Notes: generated by a model from the sequence alone, not told the origin. A DNA stretch of 64,000 bases from Pseudomonas graminis (GCF_001705435.1 NZ_MDEN01000053.1:1-64000), one strand, 5' to 3'. Shown: positions 19,353 through 29,129, numbered from the stretch's first letter. A program made the numbers and translations.

Positions 19353-21387
19353 AGGGCTAATTCTTCCAGGATATCCGGGTTGATCTCGATGGGGTCATCC
19401 CCCTCAGAGACTGGCATGTCGAACCGCTCAAACGCCATGTCGTTGATTTGCTCAAGAGCGCCATCCAGCATGAGCTCCATATCAGTGGCCACATCTTCCA
19501 GCTCTTGGCGGCTCCATTCGCGACGTGACACGATCATTCGCAGAAACGCTGAGTGCTCTGTGTCGAGCCCATGTACGGTCGCTGCATGGTCAGTGGGCTG
19601 ATCCTTGATGCTGTCCACGATGGCAGGCGGTTCTGGAAATTCATCGCTGAATACTTCGGCCAGCAACGCTGACACCACTGCCGTTTCGCGCTGGAGCTGC
19701 GCAATTTTATCCATGTCCAGATTGAAGCTTTGGGTCGCGGCAGAATTGCCTGGCATCTCACCGGTCTGGTCGGAACTAGGCAAGGCACCAAATCTGGGCG
19801 CCGTGGAGATATTTTGAGGAGGGGTGATGGCTGCGCCGTGTAAGTCCCCGTAAAGCAACTGGGGATCCAGCTCCAGAGTTTTATAGACGCGTTCCAGCAG
19901 CCGGACTTCCTGCGGCGAAACGTTTCCGTCAGCTTGAGCGAGATGAGCGAGAAACCTGGCCATGGCGCGCTTGGCGTCGGCGCCCAGAGGGCTCAGCTTC
20001 TTCTTCAGGCTCGCCAGGGTAGGTGGCTGCAGAATTTGGATCTGCAAGTGGGCTTTCAGCCGTTTGCGATGCGCTGTGCCAAGATGATTCCAAGAGTCGA
20101 TATGCTGCCCGAGCTGAGCCATTTCCCCAGTCGACGTGACCCCATCTGCAGCCGCGACCGCACTTGCTAAATCCAGCGTAACCACTGCGGCCTGGTAGGC
20201 CGAGGTTGTCCGTACACTCGCGTCTTCGTCACCTGCCGCGAACAATACGATCGTGTCCAGATTCTTGGGAGTTCGGCTGCCGGACAGTACGTCCGGCTCG
20301 AAGCCAATATTCAAGGACTCGAATGCTCTCGCCAAGGCGACGATTGTTCCGCGCGGAAGAGCGCCTGCAGATCCAAAGCGTCCTGCAAGATCCTCGAAGG
20401 TCATGACCAGATGCTCCTCGCTGACCTGCCGTTGCAGGTCAGCGATCACATCCTTTGCTGCTGCCGGCCAAAGGGCAATGCCAACCGCAGCGACATCGGC
20501 ATTTCTAGGCCACCCGATTCGACTCGAGGCGGTACGTTCAAGTACGTCTGAGGTTCCACACTGATGAGCTGGATGTGGTTCAGAAGGTTGGACGCGTAGT
20601 TTCGAAACGATGTGTTCTCACCATAAAGCGCTCTTAACCGCTTGACCTCTTGAACGATGGCCGGCAGGCCAGCGCGGGCTACATCATCTGTAATCGAGTC
20701 AACGACCGCCCGACGCTCAAGACCATAGAAGAAAATGAAGACGTAGCCGATATCCACATTGAGCGTACTCCGCCCTTCGGACAGCCACTGCAGGTAGCCA
20801 CGTCTTGCAGCAGGAGAGATGCCGCTGTAACTGGGCCAGTAGCCGGTGATCCTTTCGGTTAGATCCACATGCACAGCCTGTACAGGCAGCTGGGCGTCAA
20901 TCAGCGAGGGCTCAAGGTTTAAGGTGCGGTCTGCTTTTTCAGCGAAATAAACCATGCCACCGTGGATAATCTGGCCTCTGACAGAGAAGGTTTCATCCTT
21001 TCCAATCCATCGTGCATTGGTAACGATCTGCTTGGGCTTGGGGATCGAGAACTGCCGCTCAGGTGTACTCACCCTCACCACGTGGAAATCCGAGCGGGCA
21101 CCTTCGGTGTTGCCCACTTCAAGACCGATTTCTGATTTGGGTTCGTAATTCGACAAGTTTTTAGTCTGACCTTTTGAGTCGGCGAGGATCGTCTTCGTCG
21201 GGCGAGGAGGGTCGTTTGATGAATATCTAAAAGACTTTTTGACTAGCCATATGAAGCCAGCGATCCCCGCCAAAACCGCTACCACGAGCCGAATCCGAGG
21301 TGGGACAGCTGCGATGACCACGACCAATATGAAGATCCAGGTCGCCATAGTCGCCATGTTCGGGCTGCTTTTTTGCTTCCTTGCCAT
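19349..21387 (-). pseudogene. TerB_N/TerB/TerB_C protein (Shango SngA-like), split by a frameshift
   Basis: The first frame (21387-20446, 313 codons) has a membrane helix near the N-terminus and then TerB_N with GYWPSYSGISPAARRGYLQWL and VFIFFYGLERRAV. The second frame (20449-19349, 366 codons, GTG start) has a TerB-like helical domain (DGNVSPQEVRLLERVYKTL) and a TerB_C-like end (SAFLRMIVSRREWSRQELEDVA). In the family these form one protein of about 700 residues. Reading one frame over just before the first stop gives IALWPAAAKDVIADLQRQV, joining the halves smoothly and pointing to a one-base change at about 20470-20490. A GTGA overlap could still permit coupled translation of two pieces, so loss of function is likely but not certain. 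Confidence 0.72.
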
Positions 21388-21451
21388 TAAGCGCTTCCAT
21401 GATAATGGGCTGGCTTAGTGGGAGTATCTGCATTTTCTCACCGGACGCCAA

Positions 21452-21727
21452 TCATCGCGCTTGCTGTCGAGATGATGTGCCGACCAACGCAACATCACTC
21501 TCCATCGGTTGCGCTGTTGACGCGAGCTTCAAAGCCTTTAGCTCGGCCTTGAGCCCGTCGTTTATGGCTATCAAGGTATGTGCATCAGCTTTCAACCTTC
21601 GGATGTCAGACCAGGCCTCCTGAAGCTCGTCCAACAGCATCAGACACTGGTGCTGGTAGCTTTCGAGTTCGGTGGGCATTCCACGGTCTAGCGCGGTGGT
21701 AGGTGTGGATTGAGTGGAGTGAGTCAT
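21452..21727 (-). CDS. small coiled-coil protein upstream of the TerB gene
   Basis: A 91-residue protein with a central helix likely to form a coiled coil (about residues 22-70: LLDELQEAWSDIRRLKADAHTL and further heptads). No known domain is recognised. It ends 64 bp before the TerB_N gene on the same strand, so it is probably the first gene of that operon. Whether it belongs to the putative defence unit or is only a neighbour cannot be told from sequence. Confidence 0.6.
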   Translation of the reverse strand: MTHSTQSTPTTALDRGMPTELESYQHQCLMLLDELQEAWSDIRRLKADAHTLIAINDGLKAELKALKLASTAQPMESDVALVGTSSRQQAR

Positions 21728-21822
21728 AAGATTGCCGTCAGGAGTACGTATGTTCTCCTGCTAGAGTAGCTCCAGATACTGTATGGATCAACAGTTCTGT
21801 AGCGCAGTTACTGCCGCCTAGA

Positions 21823-22308
21823 ATGACGCCATCGTATCGCCCTAGAGTCCCGCCCATGCCTGCCTCGCTGACTCGTCCCACCCCTGCACCCTATCTGGCG
21901 CCTGATGAAACCGTAGTGTTGTTCGACGGGGTCTGTAAGCTCTGCAATGGCTGGGCGAAGTTTTTGATCCGGTATGATGGCGATCACCGTGTCCGGCTTG
22001 CCACCGTTCAGTCCGAGGAAGGTCAGGCGCTGCTAGCTTGGGCAGGGTTACCCGTCGATACGTTCGATACGATGGCGGTTATCCGCGATCGTCAATACTG
22101 GGTGAGGTCGGATGCGTTTGTTGAGGTCATCAGTCGGCTGCCGGCCCCTTGGCCCTACCTTCAAGTGCTGAAGGTATTTCCACGCTGGCTGCGGGACTGG
22201 GTTTATGACCGTATCGCGCTCAACAGGTATCGGTTGTTCGGCCAATACGATGTCTGCCTGATGCCGACTCAAGATCATGAGCGTCGCTTTCTCAAGGGGC
22301 AGCCATGA
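21823..22308 (+). CDS. DCC-family thiol-disulfide oxidoreductase-like protein (DUF393)
   Basis: A 161-residue protein with the DCC signature VVLFDGVCKLCNGWAKF at about residues 29-45, giving the C-x-x-C pair, followed by the thioredoxin-like remainder (VRLATVQSEEGQALLAWAG, then WVRSDAFVEVI). Family members are predicted thiol-disulfide oxidoreductases of unproven substrate. Its stop overlaps the start of the DoxX-like gene (ATGA), a pairing often seen in proteobacteria. The start could also be the ATG at 21856, which removes 11 residues. Neither has a strong ribosome site. Confidence 0.85.
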   Translation: MTPSYRPRVPPMPASLTRPTPAPYLAPDETVVLFDGVCKLCNGWAKFLIRYDGDHRVRLATVQSEEGQALLAWAGLPVDTFDTMAVIRDRQYWVRSDAFVEVISRLPAPWPYLQVLKVFPRWLRDWVYDRIALNRYRLFGQYDVCLMPTQDHERRFLKGQP

Positions 22309-22706
22309 CCCCCATGCGCCGAGCACATTGGCTGGGGCGTGGCGGTCTCGCATTCATGTTTGCTTACCATGGCCTGGTGCCGAAGCTGATTGTGCTTAGT
22401 CCTGGGGAGCAACTGTTGCTGCGGGCCCATGGCCTGGAGGGCGCGCCCTGGCTATCTCGTGGCGCAGGCGTAGCGGAACTGGCATTAGCAGCGCTACTGC
22501 TATTCGCACCCCGGAACAATGGGCCATTGGCGATCGCCGCTATCGTTTTAGTGGGGTTGCTTGTGGATATCGCACTGGTGCAGCCCGCACTCCTAGTTGA
22601 TGCTTTTAACCCTGTCAGCCTGAATATCGCAGGGCTGGCGCTTTGTGCCGTCGCTTGGGTTACCCGAGCACAGCCCCTAACTGAACTACCCAGCCTGCGG
22701 GATTGA
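22305..22706 (+). CDS. DoxX-like small membrane protein
   Basis: A 133-residue protein with four predicted membrane helices: GGLAFMFAYHGLVPKLI, VAELALAALLLFAP, LAIAAIVLVGLLVDIAL and LNIAGLALCAVAWV. The short His/Gly-containing first helix and overall layout match DoxX-like proteins. It is translationally coupled to the DCC gene. DoxX-like proteins are membrane partners of redox proteins; the exact role here is inferred. Confidence 0.75.
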   Translation: MTPMRRAHWLGRGGLAFMFAYHGLVPKLIVLSPGEQLLLRAHGLEGAPWLSRGAGVAELALAALLLFAPRNNGPLAIAAIVLVGLLVDIALVQPALLVDAFNPVSLNIAGLALCAVAWVTRAQPLTELPSLRD

Positions 22707-22822
22707 ACCTATGTCTCCAGGACGCAATGATGCTCGTGCTGATTGGGGGGCTCGTGCATCGAAGGTAAGCTGACCCTTAAACAAAAAGCTTTCGGGTGAA
22801 GTAACACCACCTAACTGCCGGC

Positions 22823-23080
22823 TCAGGATGTCAAAAACTCCAATACATGCACCACGAGATTTGCCACGTCTACCCAGGCGCCGTCATTCCATATTCGGTT
22901 AAAGGTTTCCCGTTCGGGATACGCGGCGATTCCCAGGGCGGTCAACCCGATTGCCCCCAGCACCCCACCAACGAACCACGAATGCACGATCAGGCCGCCA
23001 ATGCCAAGTAATGTGAGGGCGATGCCGCATAATAGGTACGCCAGACGCAGATAGGGGAGCTTGACGTTGCTTGGGGCCAA
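22823..23080 (-). CDS. small membrane protein (DUF2892-like size and layout)
   Basis: An 85-residue protein with two hydrophobic helices (about 10-30 LRLAYLLCGIALTLLGIGGL and 33-52) and an amphipathic C-terminus (WVDVANLVVHVLEFLTS). The assigned start is TTG at 23080. The same frame is open further upstream to a 14-base C/G tract at 23107-23120. If that tract were one base shorter, the frame would continue into about 60 upstream codons. The family is not certain. It converges with the DoxX-like gene. Confidence 0.5.
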   Translation of the reverse strand: MAPSNVKLPYLRLAYLLCGIALTLLGIGGLIVHSWFVGGVLGAIGLTALGIAAYPERETFNRIWNDGAWVDVANLVVHVLEFLTS

Positions 23081-23106
23081 GATGGCTGCACTCGCAGTGA
23101 TGACTT

Positions 23107-23120
23107 GGGGGGGGGGGGGG
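23107..23120. repeat. 14-base poly-G tract
   Basis: Fourteen consecutive G on the plus strand (C on the minus strand), far longer than expected by chance. On the minus strand it lies between an upstream open frame (to 23294) and the small membrane protein. A 13- or 16-base tract would put these in one frame, and the present 14 does not. It is either a phase-variation tract or an assembly uncertainty. Confidence 0.8.
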
Positions 23121-23520
23121 CTGGCAACCGGCCATCACAGCATCCATCTGGAGTTTGTAAGCAGATTTATATCGTTTCGTGGTTTCTCTGGTCTCCTCCC
23201 ACGAAACGCCCCACCATGCTTGTGCCCTACGTGCATCCCACCAGCCTATTTGCCACTGTAGTGCGCGCCCGTCGGGCCGGCTGTCGTGAACCAAGCCGCC
23301 TCACTGCGTGGGCGTCTTGGCCCTGGCGGGCTTCCATCCTCGCGCCTGCGCGCTCCGCTTACATTTCAGCTCTAGCCTTGTTCGTTACACAGTCATGAGC
23401 AATGCCATCCACTTCGCTTGAAATGGATGGCATCGGATTTATACGCTGACCCGCGTCACGACATTTGCGGCCGTTTAAACACCTTAGCCGCCGCATGCAG
23501 GTAGGAGTAACGGGACAGCA

Positions 23521-23913
23521 TCAGCGGTGGAAGCGATTGTTCGTTGTCCCTTTGACGTTGTCTATGAACCAGAACCACTGCTCATTCGCTTTGACGATGC
23601 TGCATTCTTCGCCATATGCCGTGTAGGTCACGCAAATGACATCCCCTGTGATTTCCCAGCTCCCCGCAGCTTCAGCCATTCCTGTTATATGAATCTTGGC
23701 TTTGCCGTCAGTTGTGAGGATCTCAGTGAAAGACTGCCCGCTCGTAGTCACGCTTTGGTGCGAACGTCCTATAAATTGATTTGTAATTTCGCTACCGCTG
23801 ATTTTCACGGCGTCTGGCGGCGGCGGGGAGTGAGCGTCCTTTGCTGGACTGCTTGCACCGCTGGCGCAACCCATCAGGAGAATTGCGAATGCAGCTATGT
23901 AAATCGCTTTCAT
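23521..23913 (-). CDS. putative lipoprotein
   Basis: A 130-residue protein with a signal peptide MKAIYIAAFAILLMGC, a lipobox at LMGC with Cys16 as the lipidation site, then a Pro/Ser-rich linker (about 18-34). A beta-rich domain follows with GSWEITGDVICVTY and ECSIVKANEQWFWF. Two Cys in the mature part may form a disulfide. It is expected in the outer membrane or periplasm. The family is not recognised. A single gene with about 450 bp of non-coding DNA upstream. Confidence 0.75.
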   Translation of the reverse strand: MKAIYIAAFAILLMGCASGASSPAKDAHSPPPPDAVKISGSEITNQFIGRSHQSVTTSGQSFTEILTTDGKAKIHITGMAEAAGSWEITGDVICVTYTAYGEECSIVKANEQWFWFIDNVKGTTNNRFHR

Positions 23914-23930
23914 GAGTCATTCCTCTGTTA

Positions 23931-24360
23931 AAAAGGTATGAGCCATTCGAGGTGGAGACAACATCAACTTCGCGCTACTGACATCCCGAAATATCTCCCT
24001 GCGCAGATATCCAGACAACTGGCTCCTATTAAATCTAGCAGCTTATGCCTGCGTTGCCGGTAATCCGTACACTGCTTACGCTTCACTTAGGTAGGCAACG
24101 GTTATGAGCCCTAAACGGCTATCGGTTGATCATTGACTACGTCTGTTTGAGGGCGAGGACAGAAAAAGAGATAACAGGCAAAAGCCTCGCACAGAGCGAC
24201 CTTCATGACGGCCCAAGCTGATCCGGTCATCGACGTTCTCTGCCATGCCGCACGTAAGAGCGTAGTGATTTGATCGAGGCCAGGCTCTCAGGCCAAACAG
24301 ATCCCTCGTGCTTAGTCTGACCACCAGTCCTTTTCCCCGCTTCGTAAGCGTCCAGTTAAG
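23931..24360. other. intergenic region
   Basis: It contains a minus-strand frame at 24130-24324 without recognisable domain or ribosome site, which I do not accept as a gene. I see nothing else. Confidence 0.4.
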
Positions 24361-24942
24361 TCACCTTGACGAGCGAGAGCCGGGAGGTAGCTCCAAGAGT
24401 GTGAGCATTGGCCAAACCTCTAACCAGCTTTTGGACTTGACGCGCTTTTGATAGATAGCATTTTTCTCTGTGGCGAACCTTCCCGCAGGGCGGATGATCA
24501 AGTCGAAAAGATCATCAAGCCCAAGCGGCGCGGCGATTTCGCATGTGCCGTTCTCTAGCAGCCTTACTGCTACCGCCGTGGCAGTTTCTGGCCAGTAACG
24601 CATTGCATCGGTCGTTGAATGATAGGGATCATCGCCGTTTTGAACATGCATTCTCGCTTGGTTTTTCACAGACCACAGCACATTCGGATCTAGGTCTCTG
24701 AGGAGCGCTTCCAGAGCATCATCGTGTTTCTGTGCGCAGCGCTCGCCATCAAACCAGATGACGTCAACGTCTGTTGAGACCGGTGATGAGTCGCGACCAT
24801 GTAGATAATCCCAAACCGCGTTTCGGACGAAACCTGCTCCTATCCAGCAGTCTGGCAAGTTTAGAGAGCGTACTATTTCGAGCAGCCTTCGCCGAACGGG
24901 GTCATCCGAAATAATCGCTTGGATTGTCGAGCTATTGTTCAA
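24361..24942 (-). CDS. nucleotidyltransferase-family protein (DUF925 type)
   Basis: A 193-residue protein. Residues about 32-45 read LPDCWIGAGFVRNAVWDYLHG, and residues about 57-66 read STDVDVIWFD, which is the nucleotidyltransferase active-site pattern with two Asp. A C-terminal KRVKSKSWLEVWP is typical of the DUF925 family. The substrate is unknown. The start is only 22 bp from the decayed IS66 end, so its native promoter may have been replaced. A decayed relative of its first third, also preceded by an IS66 tnpC end, lies at 39625-39900 in the opposite orientation. Confidence 0.8.
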   Translation of the reverse strand: MNNSSTIQAIISDDPVRRRLLEIVRSLNLPDCWIGAGFVRNAVWDYLHGRDSSPVSTDVDVIWFDGERCAQKHDDALEALLRDLDPNVLWSVKNQARMHVQNGDDPYHSTTDAMRYWPETATAVAVRLLENGTCEIAAPLGLDDLFDLIIRPAGRFATEKNAIYQKRVKSKSWLEVWPMLTLLELPPGSRSSR

Positions 24943-24963
24943 TCAGATATCACCTTGTTGAAG

Positions 24964-26496
24964 CTAGGCTTGCCACTGATGCGGCAGCAACTGTCCAATC
25001 TCACTGGCCTTCTGCGTCGGCAGCCGCATCAGCACATCCTTGAGATAGGCATATGGGTCATGCCCGTTCATGCGCGCCGATTGGATTAAGCTCATGATGG
25101 CCGCAGCCCGCTTACCGCTGCGCAGCGATCCAGCAAATAACCAGTTCGAGCGCCCGAGTGCCCATGGCCGTATCTGGTTCTCGACCTGGTTGTTGTCGAT
25201 GGGCACAGCCCCATCGTCTAGTTAGCGCGTCAGCGCTACCCAGCGTTTCAGGCTGTAATCGAGGGCTTTAGCTGTGGCTGATCCGTTGGGCACTAAGTCG
25301 CGCTGGGCCAACATCCAGTCATGCAGTGTTTTGAGGATCGGCACCGCCATTTCCTGGCGTATTCGCCAGCGATCTTCATCACTCATGTCCCGCGCTTGGC
25401 GCTCGACCTCGTACAAGCCGCTGATCGAGTGCAGAGCTTGTTCGGCCAGCTGACTTTTGTTCGCCACGTGCAGATCGAAAAACTTGCGACGCGCGTGAGC
25501 CATGCAGCCGATTTCAGTGATGCCTTGCTCAAACCCGGCTTTGTAGCCAGCGAAGTCGTCGCACACCAGCTTACCGTTCCAGTCGCCCAGGAAGTTGCGC
25601 GCATGTTCGCCAGCACGGCTTGGACTGAAGTCGTAAACCACCGCTTTGAGCGCTGAAAACGGCGTCGTGCTGTAAGCCCAGACATAGGCCCGGTGGGTTT
25701 TCTTCTCGCCTGGCGCAAGCATTTGCACCGGTGTTTCATCGGCGTGGATCACGTACTGGTTCAGCACGGCTTCACGCAGTGCATCGACCAGTGGCTGAAG
25801 CCGCACGCCGGTTTGTCCGACCCACTGCGCCAAGGTCGAGCGGGCAATTGGCAGCCCGGCGCGGCCAAAAATCTTCTCCTGTCGGTACAGCGGCAAATGA
25901 TCGGCAAACTTGGCCACCATCACGTGGGCCAACAGGCCTGCGGTTGGAATACCTTTGTCGATGACCTGCGCTGGCACCGGCGCCTGAATCAGAGTTTCGC
26001 ACTGACGGCAGGCCCATTTGCCACGCACATGTTGCTCGACCGTGAACACGCCTGGCGTGTAATCCAGCTTTTCGCTCATATCCTCGCCGATGCGCTGAAG
26101 TTGGCAGCCACAGGCGCACTGGGTATTTTCTGGTTCGTGACGAATCACAGTGCGCGGAAACTGCGGCGGCAATGGCGCACGTTTGGGCGATTGCCGTGGC
26201 TCGGCCTGTGACGAAGCGGGAAGAAGCTGTTTCAGCTCGGCCTCGATAGCTTCAAGGTCTGTATCGAGCAGGTCATCCAGCAAGCTGCCTTGCGCCGGGC
26301 TGATTTGCTCGCTGCGCTTGGCGAACTTGTGCCGTTTGAGAAGGGCGATTTCGTACGTGAGCTGTTCGATGATGGTTTCATCGTTCTGGATCTTCCTGCC
26401 CATCGTCTCGACCTGGGACTGCAACTGCAACGCCTGTACCGCCAAGGCACGAAGCTGTTCCGGGGTCATCTGGTCGAGGTTGGGCGAGAAAGTCAT
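24964..26496 (-). pseudogene. tnpC: IS66 tnpC with an in-frame nonsense codon
   Basis: Starting from the family ATG at 26496 the frame runs to a TAA at 25222-25224 and then continues in the same frame to 24964. The intact copy has Tyr (TAT) at this place (ALTRYLDDG), so one base change TAT to TAA explains it. The truncated product would lack the last catalytic Glu (DNNQVENQIRPW), so it should be inactive. The rest is well preserved, including HADETPVQML and CDDFAGYKAGF. Confidence 0.88.
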
Positions 26497-26559
26497 GCCG
26501 CCGATTGTGCCAGAGCAGGCACATAACGACGACAAGTAGACCGGCCAAATGGCCGGCGT

Positions 26560-26895
26560 TTACAGCATGCTGATCAAACCGCCTGCGCCGACGCGCTGCC
26601 ACGGCAGGCCCAGCACCAAAGCCTGGAGTTGTTCGCTGTCGAGTTCGACCTCGCAGCCATGACGAATGCCGGGCCAGTGGAACTTGCCTTGATTCAGCCG
26701 CCGCGCTGCAAGCCAGAGGCCCACGCCGTCATGCACCAGCACTTTCATTCGATTAGCTCGGCGATTGGCGAACAGATAAGCGCAGTGCGGCTTCGCCGCA
26801 CCGAACACCGCGATTACTCGTGCCAATGCCGTTTCGGTGCCGGCGCGCATGTCCATCGGCTCGGTAGCCAGCCAGATCGCATCGATGCGGATCAT
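26560..26895 (-). CDS. tnpB: IS66 TnpB, second copy
   Basis: A 111-residue TnpB, nearly the same as the one at 11723-12058 (MIRIDAIWLATEPMDMRAG start, LNQGKFHWPG near the end). The frame is intact and the start overlaps the tnpA stop by 4 nt. It is probably not useful to the element because tnpA and tnpC are broken. Confidence 0.85.
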   Translation of the reverse strand: MIRIDAIWLATEPMDMRAGTETALARVIAVFGAAKPHCAYLFANRRANRMKVLVHDGVGLWLAARRLNQGKFHWPGIRHGCEVELDSEQLQALVLGLPWQRVGAGGLISML

Positions 26896-27111
26896 TGAGC
26901 GACAGCCCGAATGAATTGTGCGCAGCCCTCAGGATCCGAGGCTGGCCATTTCACCGTTATCAATTGGCCGGCCATGGGCATCTCAATGATCACTGACGCT
27001 TCGACTGGCCGTTTAGGTGCGGCTTTTAGCGGGATAAATGCCGGTAGTGAAGTTGCTGCGGGCCGGTCTCGATAAAGCGGCAACCATTTGCGAATGACAT
27101 TGGCGTTGATG
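26892..27111 (-). pseudogene. tnpA: IS66 tnpA, 5'-truncated
   Basis: The frame is open from about 27111, where SHGINANVIRKWLPLYRDR is readable, to a stop at 26892. Upstream of that the sequence no longer matches and an in-frame stop occurs, so roughly the first 30 residues are lost. The remaining C-terminal part ends in VKWPASDPEGCAQFIRAV, as in the intact copy. Confidence 0.75.
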
Positions 27112-27346
27112 CCGTGGCTGCCGGGCGTGCTGGACGATCAGCTCTCCTTTGAAGTGCTAGCTACTGCCGTTGAGTCAGCGAAAGCTGTTTGGAACTTGGA
27201 TGCAAGCGACTGAACAGCTCGACGAATCGCCTCCGTGTGCTCGCTCGGCATCCTCTGGTGCGGACATACCGTCTGACAGCTCAGCGAGGACTACGATGAA
27301 CATGCGCGGACTTTGAGCTCGCTCGGCTAGTCTGCGTCCGTTGACA

Positions 27347-27697
27347 TCAAGCTTTAGATCGATCGCGCTCAGCCTTACGCGCCGCTTTAACGAGGAGCCA
27401 GTAGAAAGGCACAAGCAATGGTATTGGAATGATCAATGCCAGGAGTGCACGTGCAGTTTCATCCATGTCACCGGTATCCAGATCCCCAAACCACGCGAAT
27501 AGGCAAAGGAAAGTCACCCACCACGAGAAGAAATTACTCGCCAAGACCGCCATGACCCGGAAGAAGAGCCGCCAGTATTTTGAGGGGTGATCCACGTTTT
27601 TAGATGCGGGAGGAAGCATGATGTTAGGAACCAGCACGACCGTAGCGATCATCCCCAAAATCCATTGCAACCACGTAATACATGCTGTGGCAGACAT
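27347..27697 (-). CDS. small hypothetical membrane protein
   Basis: A 116-residue protein with three or four hydrophobic helices: TWLQWILGMIATVVLVPNI near 8-26, VMAVLASNFFSWWVTFLCLFAWF near 48-70, and ALLALIIPIPLLVPFYWLLV near 85-104. A basic C-terminal tail (KAARKAERDRSKA) indicates a cytoplasmic end. Family not recognised. No partner gene lies close by. It is expected in the inner membrane. Confidence 0.6.
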   Translation of the reverse strand: MSATACITWLQWILGMIATVVLVPNIMLPPASKNVDHPSKYWRLFFRVMAVLASNFFSWWVTFLCLFAWFGDLDTGDMDETARALLALIIPIPLLVPFYWLLVKAARKAERDRSKA

Positions 27698-27871
27698 TAG
27701 GAAAAATCCTCTAAAGCTGAAGCGGCACGGGGGAACAAAGCATCAGCGGTGGGTATGAGGTTGTAAAAGCGGCTCTTGGTGCCATATTTCATGCTCCATG
27801 CGTTGAGGAGGCCCTACCCTTGAGGTACAGGCTGATGTGAATCGTATTCAGGCTGTGTTCAAACCTGTCCT

Positions 27872-28141
27872 TCAATGCAGATTGAGCTTTACGATCTTCC
27901 CTTCACTTGCATCTTTGGTGTGGATGCGCATTGTGTCTTCGGCGTCCTCAATAACCTTGGCCAGCTTAACCAGCCCGCTGGCTTCTTCGTCCTGTCCAGC
28001 CTCAGCAAGTCTTACCGCTGCGCTCAGTAGCAAAGTGAAAGAGCTACGCAGTGTCGCTGCGACCTGGCTCATGCTCTTGATAAGCTCTTCAGTCGGAGCG
28101 TTCGTGATTCCTGATTTGTTCACTGGCTCATACCTATCCAT
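27872..28141 (-). CDS. small helical hypothetical protein
   Basis: An 89-residue, mostly helical protein (ELIKSMSQVAATLRSSFTLL, then LVKLAKVIEDAEDTMRI). No signal peptide or membrane helix is convincing. Not recognised. It is a single gene with a plausible ATG start, flanked by non-coding DNA on both sides. Confidence 0.5.
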   Translation of the reverse strand: MDRYEPVNKSGITNAPTEELIKSMSQVAATLRSSFTLLLSAAVRLAEAGQDEEASGLVKLAKVIEDAEDTMRIHTKDASEGKIVKLNLH

Positions 28142-28595
28142 GTTCTAACGATGCTTTTGGGGTCACGTCTATATCGCTCCCGTTCTAAGCCTGACAGGAG
28201 TGAAGACGCGCTGGCCTTTGCTTATTTGTCCTGCGTTTACCTAGGCATTCGCTCCTAAACGCTACCACAAGGGAGATATCAAGGAGTGCGATTAGATGGG
28301 CCCGCCTACCGCCGTGCCTATGGATTGCCTTAGGGCTCAGCATGACGCGCCACCTAGCGCCTTCCTGCTCGATGACTGCATGATCGTGATCTGCCCATGT
28401 CTGTCTGTGCAATAGCTTCACTGGATTGGGGAAACGTGAAACGATCAGACGAGGAAGTCGTCGCACTGTGCTGTGGTTGCTCAGGTGGGCAATGCTAATT
28501 TGCCAGGCTGCCAAACTTGAAGACGACGCTGCCAGCCGATGGTGCTGATTTTAGGCCATGAACATTCAACCCACTTTTTGCCGCAGGGAATCGAT
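28142..28595. other. intergenic region before a lipoprotein gene
   Basis: It contains only a minus-strand frame (28185-28514) without recognisable domain, which I regard as chance. It should hold the promoter of the lipoprotein gene at 28596. Confidence 0.35.
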
Positions 28596-29090
28596 ATGTA
28601 TTCAAGGAGCTTGGCAATTCTGGGCGTCATTGTCGCCGCAGTCGCTTTGGCCGGATGCTCTACAAAGAACTATGGACGGCAGCCTGATCTGACAAGCTTC
28701 GAAAAGACTTCGCTGAGCTGCAGGGAAATCGATTTGGAGCAGGCAAAGGTTAAGGGCTTTATCCAGCACGTCAACCAGGAGAGCGGGTTTGACGGTCGGT
28801 CGGTTCTGTCTTTTCTTGGTGACTTCGGTATCGGAAACACCATGGAGAAGCACAATGCGCTGGCCAGTGCCACTACACGGCTGGCGGAGCTGGACAAGCT
28901 TCGTTCTACCAAATGCACGTCATCTTCAGCGTCGGTGTACATCCCGCCCCCCGGTGCCCCAGTTCCCGCTTCTTCAACGATGCTGGGCCCCAAAAGCAAA
29001 GATGAGCAAATCTACGAGCTCCAGCAGAATGGAGGGATTAGCTATGAGGAATACCAGTATCGATACCGGGAAATTACCAATGAACCCTAG
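28596..29090 (+). CDS. putative lipoprotein
   Basis: A 164-residue protein starting at the ATG at 28596, which gives a clean signal peptide MYSRSLAILGVIVAAVALAG with lipobox LAGC and Cys21. The mature part is helical, followed by a Pro/Ser-rich linker (about 113-130). It ends in DEQIYELQQNGGISYEEYQYRYREI, a short motif resembling SHOCT-type C-terminal segments. Two conserved-looking Cys (SCREID and TKCTSS) may pair. Family not recognised; periplasmic or outer-membrane location expected. Confidence 0.75.
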   Translation: MYSRSLAILGVIVAAVALAGCSTKNYGRQPDLTSFEKTSLSCREIDLEQAKVKGFIQHVNQESGFDGRSVLSFLGDFGIGNTMEKHNALASATTRLAELDKLRSTKCTSSSASVYIPPPGAPVPASSTMLGPKSKDEQIYELQQNGGISYEEYQYRYREITNEP

Positions 29091-29129
29091 TGGTATTCTC
29101 AAGTCTCGGGCGTGATCGAGGTGTCTGAG

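Larger units (their letters stand above)
24964..27111 (-). mobile_element. decayed IS66-family element, second copy
   Basis: tnpA, tnpB and tnpC are present in order on the minus strand and closely resemble the copy at 11291-13696. The tnpA gene lacks its N-terminal part, tnpC has an internal stop, and I cannot find terminal inverted repeats on either side. It is a dead remnant of a closely related element, bordered directly by the nucleotidyltransferase gene. Confidence 0.85.

Noticed and set aside
22899..23294. 131-residue minus-strand frame across the poly-G tract
   Set aside because: Its second half is a shifted reading of the small membrane protein gene. I kept only the tract-dependent joining as a finding.
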